From: Geobacillus sp. 46C-IIa
GTDB taxonomy: Bacteria > Bacillota > Bacilli > Bacillales > Anoxybacillaceae
Reading direction: 5' to 3'
Assembly (NCBI RefSeq): GCF_014679505.1
Contig: NZ_CP061474.1
Coordinates: 2,490,001-2,554,000 of the forward strand
DNA: 64,000 nucleotides
Shown here: positions 36,414 through 45,306 of the stretch, one piece after another
How positions within the stretch are numbered: the stretch's first letter is position 1
Layout: each line of letters begins with the position of its first letter
Translations under genes and position numbers: made by a program
The notes under the pieces: generated by a model
The model's database searches: none
The model's input: only the letters and a program-made list of their open reading frames with translations
Told to the model about the DNA's origin: nothing

Positions 36414-37475
36414 ATGACAACCAAACGCTTCACCTTCCCCCGAGTGCTGTCCGCAAGTGCGCTCGCCGCGACCGTTGCACTCGCTCCCTATCATTCGCTG
36501 GCGTTCGCCAGCACGGACATCGAGGGGCAAACAAATAAGAACACAATGACAGAAACAACAGTCAACGCCAACGATGACGCCCCGACTTTGTTGCCAGGCG
36601 ACTTTTTCTACTTCGTCAAAACAATGATCGAAAAAATTGAGCTCGCCCTCACGTTTGACGACGCCGAAAAGGCGAAACGGCTCGCTGAGTTCGCCGAGGA
36701 GCGGCTTGCCGAAGCAAAAGCGTTGCTCGAACAAGGAGAGATCGAGCAAGCAAAAGAAGTGCTCGCTAATGCCCTCAAACAACAAGAGGCAGCTTGGGAC
36801 GTCTACGAAGGGACAAAACAAGCGGACGAACAAAACGGCGAAAGAGCGGAAACCGATGTCGAGGCATTGCGCCAGCAGCTAGAAGAAAAGTTTTCCCAAA
36901 ACATTATAGCCTTGCAAACGGCGTTGGAACAGGTGAAAAATCCGCGCGCCAAAGAAGTGCTTGCTCGCAACATTGACAAAGCGAAACAAAAACTGGAAGC
37001 CAAAATTGAAAAACGGCTGGCAAAACAAGCACAACGAAGTGGTGAGGTAGAGGAAACGGACAACAAAACGACAACGCCAACTGACGAAACGGAAGAATCG
37101 AAAAACGAAAGCGCGCCATCCGCTCCTGAATCAACCGAAACAGAAAAGCCAGCTCCTATATCCGCGCCGGCGGAAGACAAGGCAGCGATTCAGCAAAATG
37201 AACAAACGAACACCGGCATAAAAGCAGAAACGAAATCGTCCTCCACGCAAGCGATCAAAGTGGAAACAAAGGGCAATGCTCACCGGAATGCTGCTGCCAG
37301 CGCCAAAGCAAACGGCCAAAAACACCAAGCGGCAACCGCTGTGAACAAACAAGCAGAGGCCCGTGTCTCGGTTTCCCATTCACAACAACTGAAACAGGCA
37401 GCCGCACCGCAAGTGAAAGCCGACCATCCGGCAGTCCACGGGAAACGGAACAAGCAAGAAAAGAATAGAAAATGA
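36414..37475 (+). CDS. Secreted DUF5667-type protein
   Basis: 353 residues. An N-terminal signal peptide has a likely cleavage after LAFA (about residue 32). The region 55-215 is helical with DUF5667 features: LLPGDFFYFVKTMIEKIELA, then repeated Glu/Ala/Lys heptads. From about 215 the protein is low-complexity and rich in Thr, Glu, Lys, Asn and Gln, ending in a basic tail. Probably a cell-wall or exported stress protein; function unknown. ATG follows AAAGGAGGACTAACG. Confidence 0.8.
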   Translation: MTTKRFTFPRVLSASALAATVALAPYHSLAFASTDIEGQTNKNTMTETTVNANDDAPTLLPGDFFYFVKTMIEKIELALTFDDAEKAKRLAEFAEERLAEAKALLEQGEIEQAKEVLANALKQQEAAWDVYEGTKQADEQNGERAETDVEALRQQLEEKFSQNIIALQTALEQVKNPRAKEVLARNIDKAKQKLEAKIEKRLAKQAQRSGEVEETDNKTTTPTDETEESKNESAPSAPESTETEKPAPISAPAEDKAAIQQNEQTNTGIKAETKSSSTQAIKVETKGNAHRNAAASAKANGQKHQAATAVNKQAEARVSVSHSQQLKQAAAPQVKADHPAVHGKRNKQEKNRK

Positions 37476-37480
37476 GTTTA

Positions 37481-37542
37481 GAATGATATACTCCCGCCAC
37501 CTGCGTACACGCAGAAGTGGAGGTTCTTCCCGGTTTCAGATG
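37481..37542 (+). repeat. Dispersed hairpin repeat, copy A
   Basis: Intergenic element with stem CCACCTGCG/CGCAGAAGTGG, then GAAGTGGAGGTTCTTCCCGG and TTTCAGATGAG. It shares the 3' core GAAG-YGG-(6-8 nt)-CTTCCCGG with copies B (38910-38980) and C (43530-43603). The form resembles ends of IS200/IS605-type elements, but no transposase or TnpB is nearby. Confidence 0.55.
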
Positions 37543-37545
37543 AGA

Positions 37546-37579
37546 AAGGCTGTTTCCAACGCGCGTTGGAAACAGCCTT
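37546..37579. repeat. 34-bp perfect palindrome (possible terminator)
   Basis: A perfect 17+17 palindrome: AAGGCTGTTTCCAACGC followed at once by its reverse complement, centred at 37562/37563. TTGGCTTTT follows. It may end transcription of the DUF5667 gene, or be a mobile-element end. Confidence 0.7.
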
Positions 37580-37663
37580 GGCTTTTAGCCATGTGCAGTG
37601 CCATTCCTTTCTTCCCCTGTTTCTTCAGTTGCCCGCTTTGCTTTCGAACGCCCCCCTCTACAC

Positions 37664-37843
37664 TCACACCGGGTGATGACGGTTCTCCCGCTCCGAGATG
37701 ATTTTCGAGATACGGGCAAACCCGAAAATACAGAGAATCGTGATCCCCCCAACTAACGATTTCTCGAATCACGATCGCTCGGTCAAACGCCTCGACAACA
37801 GAACATAGAATACGACATCAAGCATGACCAGCCGCTTCCCCAT
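37664..37843 (-). pseudogene. Small membrane-protein reading frame with in-frame TGA
   Basis: A 59-codon frame starts ATG after GGAGGAGGGCGAG and reads MGKRLVMLDVVFYVLLSRR, then LTERS, a TGA, then FEKSLVGGITILCIFGFARI and onward to a proper stop after ISERENRHHPV. The second half looks like a membrane helix with a charged tail. A single stop splits an otherwise protein-like frame with a good ribosome site. It may be a decayed small gene or only chance; family unknown. Confidence 0.35.
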
Positions 37844-37895
37844 CACTCGCCCTCCTCCATCCAGCTTTTTTCTTTATCACATACGTACCAATCAT

Positions 37896-38822
37896 TCACA
37901 AAGTTTCCGCACCGATCACTCTCAGTCCTCTAGCCTCTATCCAAGCCGACACCTCTCCCACCCCCGCTTCCTCTCCATCCGCGTGAACGGGGACAGGAGC
38001 GGCGGGGCGAATGTGCACGTTCCGCCCGGCAAACACGGAAACTTCTTTCATTCGTACATGTCCACCCCAAAACACTGTCAGAAATATCGAGAGAAGTTTC
38101 CAGCGCGGCAAGCGGCCGACAACGGTCACGTGAAGGAGGCCGTCATCCGCCCGCGCTGACGGGGCAATGCGCATCCCGCCGCCATAGTACGGATGATTCG
38201 ATACGGCTGCCATCCAAGCTTGCTGAAACGAATAGTTTTGTCCGTCAATGCAAATATCGAGATCCGCCGGTTGATAACGGAAGAGCTCTTTCACTAAATA
38301 AAACGCGTAAGTGAGCGTGCCAAGCCCGAGGCGGTTCAGCCGCCCTTTCCATTTGGATCGGTTAACCGCGCGGGCAATGTGGGCGTCAAAGCCGCAACCG
38401 ACGCTGTTGACAAATACCCCATCCCGCACAGCGCTGCTTGCAAGGCGGCCAAGATCGCCGCTGGCCGCCTTCCCAGCCAACAACCGCCGAAGCGCCTGTT
38501 CCGGGCGGTGCGGCAGGCCGAAACCGCGGGCAAAATCATTTCCTGTCCCCGCTGGGATGTAGCCGATGGCGACATGCGGAAACAACGACGCTCCGTTGGC
38601 GACTTCATACACGGTTCCGTCCCCGCCGACAGCGATGAGCGCCAGCGGCTCAGCGTTTTGCTCAGCGATCTGGTGTGCAATTCGTTTTCCGTCCCCTTCG
38701 CGTTTTGTCCAGTGCACTTCATACGATACACCTTCCTGCTCCAACATCCGTTGCACCCGCTCCCATACCGCTGCCGAGCGGCCGTTTTTCGCCGCAGGGT
38801 TAACGATAAAATGCAACTTCAT
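37896..38822 (-). CDS. Diacylglycerol kinase-family lipid kinase (YtlR-like)
   Basis: 308-residue soluble kinase. It shows the NAD-kinase-like nucleotide site VNPAAKNGRSA, the catalytic loop IAVGGDGTVYEVANG and the GTGNDFARGFGLP segment. Members phosphorylate diacylglycerol or related lipids. The ATG at 38822 follows GGAGGAAGGAAG; the 15-codon upstream extension is not needed. Stands alone. Confidence 0.88.
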   Translation of the reverse strand: MKLHFIVNPAAKNGRSAAVWERVQRMLEQEGVSYEVHWTKREGDGKRIAHQIAEQNAEPLALIAVGGDGTVYEVANGASLFPHVAIGYIPAGTGNDFARGFGLPHRPEQALRRLLAGKAASGDLGRLASSAVRDGVFVNSVGCGFDAHIARAVNRSKWKGRLNRLGLGTLTYAFYLVKELFRYQPADLDICIDGQNYSFQQAWMAAVSNHPYYGGGMRIAPSARADDGLLHVTVVGRLPRWKLLSIFLTVFWGGHVRMKEVSVFAGRNVHIRPAAPVPVHADGEEAGVGEVSAWIEARGLRVIGAETL

Positions 38823-38909
38823 CTTCCTTCCTCCATCCGTTCCCAAATACTGTTTTCCTTCCTCCATTTTTCCCGTTCATCAATCATTTTGAACGCTCTC
38901 CATTACGAT

Positions 38910-38980
38910 TCGATGGAGAAAGACACCGGTTCATCCCACGTATATCATCTACACGCGAAGCGGAGTCTTCCCGGTTCGAG
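38910..38980 (+). repeat. Dispersed hairpin repeat, copy B
   Basis: Starts CGATGGAGAAAGACACC and ends with CGAAGCGGAGTCTTCCCGG, TTCGAGATGA. It shares both blocks with copy C (43530-43603) and the 3' core and AGATGA tail with copy A. Intergenic, upstream of the lipid kinase. Confidence 0.6.
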
Positions 38981-38984
38981 ATGA

Positions 38985-39017
38985 TAAAAAAGTCCGAACC
39001 CGTCAATTGGGTTCGGA
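38985..39017 (-). terminator. Terminator of murB
   Basis: CCGAACCC and GGGTTCGG form a stem followed on the minus strand by ACTTTTTT. Confidence 0.88.
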
Positions 39018-39023
39018 TGGGTG

Positions 39024-39938
39024 TCACTCTTCGCCGAGAATTTTCACTTCCAATTCAAGTTCAACGCCGAATTTTTCTTTCACCGTTTTGCGCACCATTT
39101 CAATCGTCGCAATATAATCGGCGGCCGTTGCATTGTTTTTATTAATGATGAACCCGGCGTGCTTTGTCGACACTTCCGCACCGCCAAATCCTTTCCCTTG
39201 CAGGCCGCTGTCTTGAATGAGCTTGCCGGCGAAATAGCCCGGCGGCCGCTTGAATACGCTGCCGACCGACGGGTATTCAAGCGGCTGCTTTGATTCGCGC
39301 TGGAACGTCAAATCATCCATCTTCGCTTTGATTTGTCCATAATCGCCCGGCTGCAGCGCAAACACAACTTCAAGCACGATATCGTGCGTCCGGCTGATCA
39401 AGCTCGTTCGATATCCGAGTTCGAGCTCCTCATTTTTTAATGTTTTCAACTCACCGGCAAGCGTCGCCACTTTCACGTGGTCGAGCACATCTTTCACTTC
39501 CCCGCCGTACGCTCCGGCGTTCATCATAATCGCCCCGCCGACCGATCCCGGAATGCCGCAGGCGAACTCCAAACCAGTAAGATGTTGTTCCAAAGCAAAT
39601 CGCGACACCGCTTTAATATCCGCCCCGCTTTGGGCGATGACGTTGTTTCCTTCGCGCCAAATGCGATTGAGATGCTTCAGCTGCATAACAATACCGCGCA
39701 GCCCGCCGTCGCGAATAATGACATTCGAGCCGTTGCCAAGAAGCGTAAACGGCAGCCCGTACTCCTCTTTCAACCGCAGCACGCCAACAACTTGCTCGTA
39801 CGTTTCCGGCCAGACGAGAAAATCGGCCTTGCCGCCGATCCGCACTAATGTATGATGTCTCATCGGCTCATCGCGCAAAACATTCTTTTCTCCACAAATC
39901 TCTACGAGCTTTTGATAAATGTGTTCCGCACGTTCCAT
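39024..39938 (-). CDS. murB: MurB, UDP-N-acetylenolpyruvoylglucosamine reductase
   Basis: 304-residue FAD enzyme that makes UDP-MurNAc in peptidoglycan synthesis. FAD-binding segments are HHTLVRIGGKADFLVWPET and LGNGSNVIIRDGGLRG; the catalytic serine/tyrosine-type region appears as EYPSVGSVFKRP, and the C-terminal glutamate lies in the ELEVKILG end. It is a type II MurB by size. ATG at 39938 after GAAGGTGACGG; upstream in-frame ATGs at 39989 and 39962 lack ribosome sites. Confidence 0.93.
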   Translation of the reverse strand: MERAEHIYQKLVEICGEKNVLRDEPMRHHTLVRIGGKADFLVWPETYEQVVGVLRLKEEYGLPFTLLGNGSNVIIRDGGLRGIVMQLKHLNRIWREGNNVIAQSGADIKAVSRFALEQHLTGLEFACGIPGSVGGAIMMNAGAYGGEVKDVLDHVKVATLAGELKTLKNEELELGYRTSLISRTHDIVLEVVFALQPGDYGQIKAKMDDLTFQRESKQPLEYPSVGSVFKRPPGYFAGKLIQDSGLQGKGFGGAEVSTKHAGFIINKNNATAADYIATIEMVRKTVKEKFGVELELEVKILGEE

Positions 39939-40090
39939 CTTTCCGTCACCTTCTTCGTTCATTCCATGCTGACAATCGTCATTCATCACGCACTGTTTCC
40001 ATTATCCCCGGAATCGCGTCGCATATCAAGTGGGCAATGTTCCTTATTCTGTTTTATTCCGGACTGGGCCAAAAGGTGACGTCGGATGGG

Positions 40091-40119
40091 AAAGGACGGC
40101 CATCAGCCGGCCGCCCTTT
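40091..40119 (-). terminator. Possible terminator of the M6 protease gene
   Basis: AAAGGACGGCC and GGCCGCCCTTT form an 11-bp stem with one mismatch. On the minus strand only TTTCCC follows, so it is weak. Confidence 0.5.
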
Positions 40120-40129
40120 TGCCAACTCC

Positions 40130-41959
40130 TTATTTTTGTGACTCGTTGAAATGATAGAAAAACTTCGCTGTAATCGATCCGTCTGAATTTTCCGCAATAT
40201 TTGTCACATGAATTCCTGAATCAGCCGGGGTGGCGCTGTACCCTTTCCAGAAATAGTACGATCCCGTATGAACCTTCCCGGAAACCGGTGTAATGGCATC
40301 GCCTGTTTTGAAAAAGTCTCCCTCGTCTCCACGGTTGACGTAATGCTCTAAATCATAGCGGCCATCAGCTTGAACGACCGATAAACCGTAGTGCGTCACG
40401 ATCGTTCCGTCAGCCGCCGTTTGCGACTGATTGTACTGGAACCGTTTGTTCATCCAGTTTTCCACGTTATTCGGACGGAATCCAACCGTTTGATATAAGC
40501 GGAGGACGTTTTCGTCGACATGCCATACAACCAAACCGTGTGAGCCTTTGCCTTGACGGATCAACCCTTTGTTAAATCCTTGCTGCTGCACGTTTTCAAA
40601 CAGAAAGTATTCCGTACCATTCGATCCGGGCACTTCCATTTTAACAATGCCGTTGTCTGATTTGGCCGCATGAATCGGCGGGAGGGTGATGGTCTGCACC
40701 CCATCCTCCGGCTTCACTTCGATCGGTTTAGCCCAGCCCAGGAAAATTTTCGAGAACGGATCAAAGTGTGTCGGCGAGTTGCCGGAATACGGCGCGGCAT
40801 CTGGATAACGCATCCATGACCCGCCAGCCATCATCGAGTAATTACCCACCCCTTCCGATGTATAGGCGGTGTCATAAAAATCCGGCAGCCCGAGCGCATG
40901 GCCAAACTCATGAGCAAACACGCCGGCTTGGGCTGGATAAGGACCCGTTTTCGAAGTTTCGTCATAGCCGCCGGTCGCCAAATTGTAGCCGGCGACATTG
41001 CCTCCGATTTCCGGCTCGATCGTGTAGTTGTTTACTACAACACCGTCATAGGTCAGTTTTTCTTTCACTGTTTTGTTAATCCACTCGCCCAACGTTACAT
41101 TTTCATATTCCGGAGCAGTTTTCCCCGTTTCATACCATTTGCCCCAGTATAAGGCGCTTAACGCGTTCCATTTGTGCGACCAAATTTGTGCTGGATCCCG
41201 GCTCCATTCGGCCCCAGTTCCCTCGTGGATAATAAATACGTTCGGAACTTCACTGCCAACGGCATATTTTGAGAAATCAACAACATCATCTGCCTCTCTA
41301 AACAAGTCGGTGACCAACTCTCCCATACGGGCGTCGCCGTTGACGTTGCCGTTGACATACTTACCTGTTTGATCGAGATAGTAAGACGCTCCGCGCGGCA
41401 ATTCGATCCAGACGAATTCCGTATTTTCTTTTCTAACTAACTTCACTTTTCCATAGCTTGACTCTTTATAAATATTTTGCATCGTGCTATCTATTGGCGC
41501 TGGCTGCCCATTGTATTGGGCATATTGTTTAAATTGATCTAGCTCATACGGATTATACGTATCACCAAAAATTAAATCTTCGAAATACTTAGCCGGCACT
41601 TGCCCTTTCGGATCACCGATCGGTGCATCGTCACCCGGGAATTTCGCCAAAATGACAAGCACCGGAATCTCTCCTGTCGCCGGCCGGAACTGGACACGCT
41701 CGTTGCCCGCCCGCTGAAATTTTGTTCCATGCTGATCAGCAAACCTTTCTGCCGGGTCAACCTTCGAAAAATCCTTTCCCAACTTCTTTGCCTTTTCGAC
41801 TAGTTCCGGGGCGGCACCGACGTAATGGGCCAAATCAATGGTGTATGTACGTCCATTATCCGCTGCCGTCTCCTTGTTCGCCTGCGTCTGAACGCCAGCA
41901 AGCCCGGCACCGCCGACTAACGCTAGTGACAGCATTGATTTTGCAAGAATTTTGAGCAC
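40130..41959 (-). CDS. M6-family metalloprotease (immune inhibitor A-like)
   Basis: 609-residue secreted zinc protease. A basic, hydrophobic signal peptide (ILAKSMLSLALVGGAGLAGVQT) is followed by a propeptide and a catalytic domain with zinc motif HEFGHALGLPD and the downstream YSMMAGGSW. It is shorter than InhA of the B. cereus group and seems to lack the extra C-terminal domains. GTG start at 41959 after AGAGGAGTG; the frame is open further upstream into a run of G residues without a better start. Degrades extracellular protein by family. Confidence 0.87.
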   Translation of the reverse strand: MLKILAKSMLSLALVGGAGLAGVQTQANKETAADNGRTYTIDLAHYVGAAPELVEKAKKLGKDFSKVDPAERFADQHGTKFQRAGNERVQFRPATGEIPVLVILAKFPGDDAPIGDPKGQVPAKYFEDLIFGDTYNPYELDQFKQYAQYNGQPAPIDSTMQNIYKESSYGKVKLVRKENTEFVWIELPRGASYYLDQTGKYVNGNVNGDARMGELVTDLFREADDVVDFSKYAVGSEVPNVFIIHEGTGAEWSRDPAQIWSHKWNALSALYWGKWYETGKTAPEYENVTLGEWINKTVKEKLTYDGVVVNNYTIEPEIGGNVAGYNLATGGYDETSKTGPYPAQAGVFAHEFGHALGLPDFYDTAYTSEGVGNYSMMAGGSWMRYPDAAPYSGNSPTHFDPFSKIFLGWAKPIEVKPEDGVQTITLPPIHAAKSDNGIVKMEVPGSNGTEYFLFENVQQQGFNKGLIRQGKGSHGLVVWHVDENVLRLYQTVGFRPNNVENWMNKRFQYNQSQTAADGTIVTHYGLSVVQADGRYDLEHYVNRGDEGDFFKTGDAITPVSGKVHTGSYYFWKGYSATPADSGIHVTNIAENSDGSITAKFFYHFNESQK

Positions 41960-42191
41960 TCGCTTCACTCCTCTCCCCCCCCCCAATTATTTTCACACCC
42001 TAAATATATCAAAATATCAACAGTTGGTAAATTGTAACTGTTCGACATATTTAGATAAATAAAATAATATGCCAGTTGCAATGGTCGCCTCTCCCCTCCC
42101 GTTTCTTTATATTTTTTGAATATATCTTCTCCACTTAGGAAAAACTAACTAAATATAGACAAGAAAACAAATCTAGTCTCAGGAGGAAAAG

Positions 42192-42698
42192 ATGGCTGTC
42201 AAACACGAAAACAGCGTCACCCATTTGATGTGCAAGCGGCGCAATGTATGGTCAGGCGGTTTGTTCGGTCTCGGCTTGATTGCGTTCGTGGATGAGGTCG
42301 TGTTTCACCAGTTGCTGCACTGGCATCACTTTTACGACAAATCGACAACCGATATCGGACTGATTTCCGACGGGCTGTTTCATGCGTTTAGTTGGTTTGC
42401 GACGGTCGGCGCTTCGTTTATGCTTGCTGACCTTCATCGGCGGGACGCATGGCGACCAGCACTTTGGTGGGGAGGGGCGTTACTCGGAGCTGGGATATTC
42501 CAACTGTATGACGGCACGATTCAACATAAGCTGATGCGGATCCATCAAATTCGATATGACGTTACTATTTGGCCGTATGACCTGACATGGAATGTGATTG
42601 CCGCAGCCATGATAATCGCCGGCGCCATGCTCGTTGTCCGCGCCCGGCGCCAAGATGTCCGGCGGGAAGGAGAATCATATGAACCACCATCACGATAA
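42192..42698 (+). CDS. DUF2243 membrane protein
   Basis: 168-residue protein with four hydrophobic helices and conserved histidines (VDEVVFHQLLHWHHFYD, then LFHAFSWFA). This matches DUF2243, often found next to CtaG-like proteins. The many histidines suggest a metal or haem role, unproven. ATG after AGGAGGAAAAG. Overlaps ctaG by 20 bp. Confidence 0.82.
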   Translation: MAVKHENSVTHLMCKRRNVWSGGLFGLGLIAFVDEVVFHQLLHWHHFYDKSTTDIGLISDGLFHAFSWFATVGASFMLADLHRRDAWRPALWWGGALLGAGIFQLYDGTIQHKLMRIHQIRYDVTIWPYDLTWNVIAAAMIIAGAMLVVRARRQDVRREGESYEPPSR

Positions 42699-43491
42699 CG
42701 TCCTGCTTCCTTTGGCAGAGTACGAGATTCTTTTCGTACTGGCGTTTGTCCTTTCATTGGTTGCCTACAGTTCCGCAGCCCTAGTTTCAAGCCGCCGTCG
42801 TAAACCGTGGCCGCTTTTTCGCATCGTTTGCTGGGGGATAGGGACGTTTTGCGCCATGGTTGCCATTATTGGTCCCCTTGCCCACCGAGCCCATGGTGAT
42901 TTTGTCACACATATGTGGAGCCATTGGCTGTTGGCGATGCTTGCTCCACTTCTTATGGCTATGGCTAAGCCGGTAGCTCTTTTATTGCAAATGGTTCCAA
43001 CTCACTGGGCTCAACATCTTTTTCTCCTATTGAAAAGTTGGCCGCTTCGCTTTCTCCGCCATCCGGCCACTGCAGTTTTGCTTCATACCGGCGGGCTATG
43101 GATCGTTTACACCACTCCGTTTTACGCAGCAATGTATGAAAACACAGCCCTGTATCTATTCGTCCACCTTCATATGTTTCTTGCTGGCTATTTGTTTACC
43201 GCTGTCATCCTCGCCATCGAGCCGATGCCGAACCGGCCAAGCTTCACCTTACGGGTTGCCGCGCTGATCACTGCGTCAGCCGCTCATGCGGTGTTAGCGA
43301 AATATATTTACGCCCACCCGCCTAAGACAATACCCGTCGAACAGGCAAAAGCGGGAGCGATGGTGATGTATTACAGCGGCGATGTGATTGACATTAGCCT
43401 GATGATCATCCTGTTTGCCCAATGGTATCGGGCCAACCGACCCCGAGCGCTGCCATTTGCTGCCGACGCGGCGAAACGAGAGTTTTTCTAG
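42679..43491 (+). CDS. CtaG-like cytochrome c oxidase assembly protein
   Basis: 270-residue integral membrane protein of the caa3-type CtaG family with about seven helices and conserved HMWSHWLLAMLAPLL and HLHMFLAGYLF segments. In Bacillus CtaG supports caa3 oxidase formation. This copy is not in an oxidase operon but is coupled to DUF2243. ATG at 42679 after GGGAAGGAG, within the end of the upstream gene. Confidence 0.83.
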   Translation: MNHHHDNVLLPLAEYEILFVLAFVLSLVAYSSAALVSSRRRKPWPLFRIVCWGIGTFCAMVAIIGPLAHRAHGDFVTHMWSHWLLAMLAPLLMAMAKPVALLLQMVPTHWAQHLFLLLKSWPLRFLRHPATAVLLHTGGLWIVYTTPFYAAMYENTALYLFVHLHMFLAGYLFTAVILAIEPMPNRPSFTLRVAALITASAAHAVLAKYIYAHPPKTIPVEQAKAGAMVMYYSGDVIDISLMIILFAQWYRANRPRALPFAADAAKREFF

Positions 43492-43529
43492 GCCGGTATT
43501 AGCTGCGTTGAGCGCCCTCACACCTACAA

Positions 43530-43603
43530 TCGATGAGAAAAACACCCATTCGCCCGTCCCCATATATATGCGCTTGCGCACGGAAGCGGGGTCTTCCCGG
43601 TGC
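43530..43603 (+). repeat. Dispersed hairpin repeat, copy C
   Basis: Starts CGATGAGAAAAACACCC and ends CGGAAGCGGGGTCTTCCCGG, with ATATATATG in between. It lies just upstream of the encapsulin cargo gene, so it could also affect that promoter region. Confidence 0.6.
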
Positions 43604-43689
43604 AAAAGAACAAAAGCATTGTTTTAGATGTTTATGTCTCTTTCAATGTGGAAAAGATGGTATACGACAATGATTGGGGAGGGAGTTCA

Positions 43690-44283
43690 TTGCACGACAC
43701 GTTAGCAGAAGTCAGCGCCATTCTTGACCGGTCGAAAGAAGCGCTCGGTCAATTTCAAGCGATCTTAGAACCGACGATTGAACAGGCTGCTGACGACCAT
43801 GAACGGCTGTATTGGCATCATATTTATGAGGAAGAGGAACATCGGTTTGACCGTTTGGCCGCCTTGCTTCCGAAACTGGGCGAGGCATTGGCGGACGAGG
43901 CGTTCTTATCGCGGGAGAACGGTGACTTTTTGCGTCTATTGCAAGATATCAGCCTTGAAAAATTCGGTTTGCACAACTTTTTGGAACATCTCGATTTGTC
44001 GTTGTTTCATTATAAAGGGACGGAACATGAACCGACAATTGCGGCGCTGCGCGACATGACCGCTGCTGATTACCAACAGATGAAAGACGCCCTTGAGGCG
44101 CTGAATCGCGCGTTGGACGTGCCGGTTTCCTTCGCCGCCGCAACACCGACGGATGAAAAAGAAAATCAAAAAGAACATTTGAAGCTAGCGCAATACGCCG
44201 CCCCGCCCGCCGCATCGCCCCCCGTCCGTCCACAAGACGGGACGCGGCGGCAGCTGACGGTTGGCAGCTTAAAAAACAGATAA
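43690..44283 (+). CDS. IMEF-type ferritin-like encapsulin cargo
   Basis: 197-residue helical protein that I recognise as an iron-mineralising encapsulin-associated Firmicute (IMEF) cargo. Four-helix-bundle character with iron-ligand candidates in HHIYEEEEHRFDRL (43-56) and KFGLHNFLEHLD (91-102). A flexible Ala/Pro-rich linker (150-187) leads to the C-terminal targeting peptide QLTVGSLKNR. TTG start at 43690 after GGGGAGGGAG. It would oxidise and store iron inside the shell encoded 14 bp downstream. Confidence 0.88.
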   Translation: MHDTLAEVSAILDRSKEALGQFQAILEPTIEQAADDHERLYWHHIYEEEEHRFDRLAALLPKLGEALADEAFLSRENGDFLRLLQDISLEKFGLHNFLEHLDLSLFHYKGTEHEPTIAALRDMTAADYQQMKDALEALNRALDVPVSFAAATPTDEKENQKEHLKLAQYAAPPAASPPVRPQDGTRRQLTVGSLKNR

Positions 44284-44297
44284 GGAAGGAGAGAGCT

Positions 44298-45152
44298 ATG
44301 GACAAAACAAAGCTATACCCGGAAGCCCCGCTCACGAGCAGCCAATGGAGCGAGCTCGACGAAATGGTCATTGAAACGGCGCGCCGCCAGCTCGTCGGCC
44401 GCCGGTTTATCGATTTGTATGGTCCGCTCGGTGAAGGCGTCCAATCGGTCGCCAACGATATTTATACGAACCCGGAACACGGGGACATGAGCTTTCACGG
44501 CAAGGAGCTGAGCCTTTCCGAACCGACGCGCCGCGTGCATTTAACGATTCCGCTTTTGTATAAAGACTTTATTTTATATTGGCGCGACATTGAACAGGCG
44601 AAACAGCTCGGCAGCCCGATTGATTTCTCCGCCGCCGCCAACGCTGCTCAGCAATGCGCCCTGCTCGAGGACGACTTGATTTTTAACGGTTCGGCTGAAT
44701 TCGATGTGCCTGGCATTATGAACGTCAAAGGAAAAGTTGCCCACATTCGCAGCGACTGGATGAAATCAGGAAACGCCTTTACCGATGTCGTCGAAGCGCG
44801 CAACAAGCTGCTTCAGCTCGGCCATACGGGCCCGTATGCGCTCGTCCTGTCGCCGGAGCTATATGCGTTGATCCACCGCGTTCATGAAGGGACGCATGTG
44901 CTTGAAATTGAACATATTCGCGAGCTGATGACTGCCGGCATCTATCAAACGCCGGTCATTCAAGGCAAACGCGGCGTCGTTATCGATGCCGGCCGACAAA
45001 ACATCGATCTTGCGGTCGCTGTCGACGTGCAAACCGCGTTTTTAGATACGGAAAACATGAACTACTTGTTCCGTGTCTACGAATCGGTGGTGCCGCGCAT
45101 TAAGCGGCCAAGCGCCATCTGTACGCTTGAAGATCCAGCCGGAGCCTCGTAA
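44298..45152 (+). CDS. Family 1 encapsulin shell protein
   Basis: 284-residue HK97-fold shell protein. Family features: the N-terminal helix APLTSSQWSELDEMVIETARR, which with its surroundings holds cargo peptides; the YGPLGEGVQS segment; and the C-terminal VYESVVPRIKRPSAIC. Homologues with IMEF cargo form large (T=4) compartments in related Bacillaceae. Ribosome site AAGGAAGGAGAG directly behind the cargo gene, so the two are one transcription unit. Confidence 0.95.
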   Translation: MDKTKLYPEAPLTSSQWSELDEMVIETARRQLVGRRFIDLYGPLGEGVQSVANDIYTNPEHGDMSFHGKELSLSEPTRRVHLTIPLLYKDFILYWRDIEQAKQLGSPIDFSAAANAAQQCALLEDDLIFNGSAEFDVPGIMNVKGKVAHIRSDWMKSGNAFTDVVEARNKLLQLGHTGPYALVLSPELYALIHRVHEGTHVLEIEHIRELMTAGIYQTPVIQGKRGVVIDAGRQNIDLAVAVDVQTAFLDTENMNYLFRVYESVVPRIKRPSAICTLEDPAGAS

Positions 45153-45260
45153 TTTCTCTTTTCGGGGAAAGAGGGGACACATTGCGGGAGGCTGGCTAGA
45201 CATGGGCCAAAGCGCCCGAAGGCGATTCAATAGTCACATCCGCTGCTTGCAACAAACGAA

Positions 45261-45291
45261 ACGCCCAGCGGATTTACAAACCGCTGGGCGT
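45261..45291. terminator. Terminator between convergent encapsulin and unknown gene
   Basis: ACGCCCAGCGG and CCGCTGGGCGT form an 11-bp stem. T-stretches are short on both sides; it may serve both convergent transcripts. Confidence 0.65.
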
Positions 45292-45306
45292 CTTGCTGAT
45301 TGGCCG

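Noticed and set aside
37536-37772. 78-codon minus frame over the palindrome
   Set aside because: It runs through the palindrome and across the better-supported split small frame; no ribosome site.
37481-43603. CRISPR array formed by the dispersed repeats
   Set aside because: Only three copies, kilobases apart, with genes between; no cas genes.
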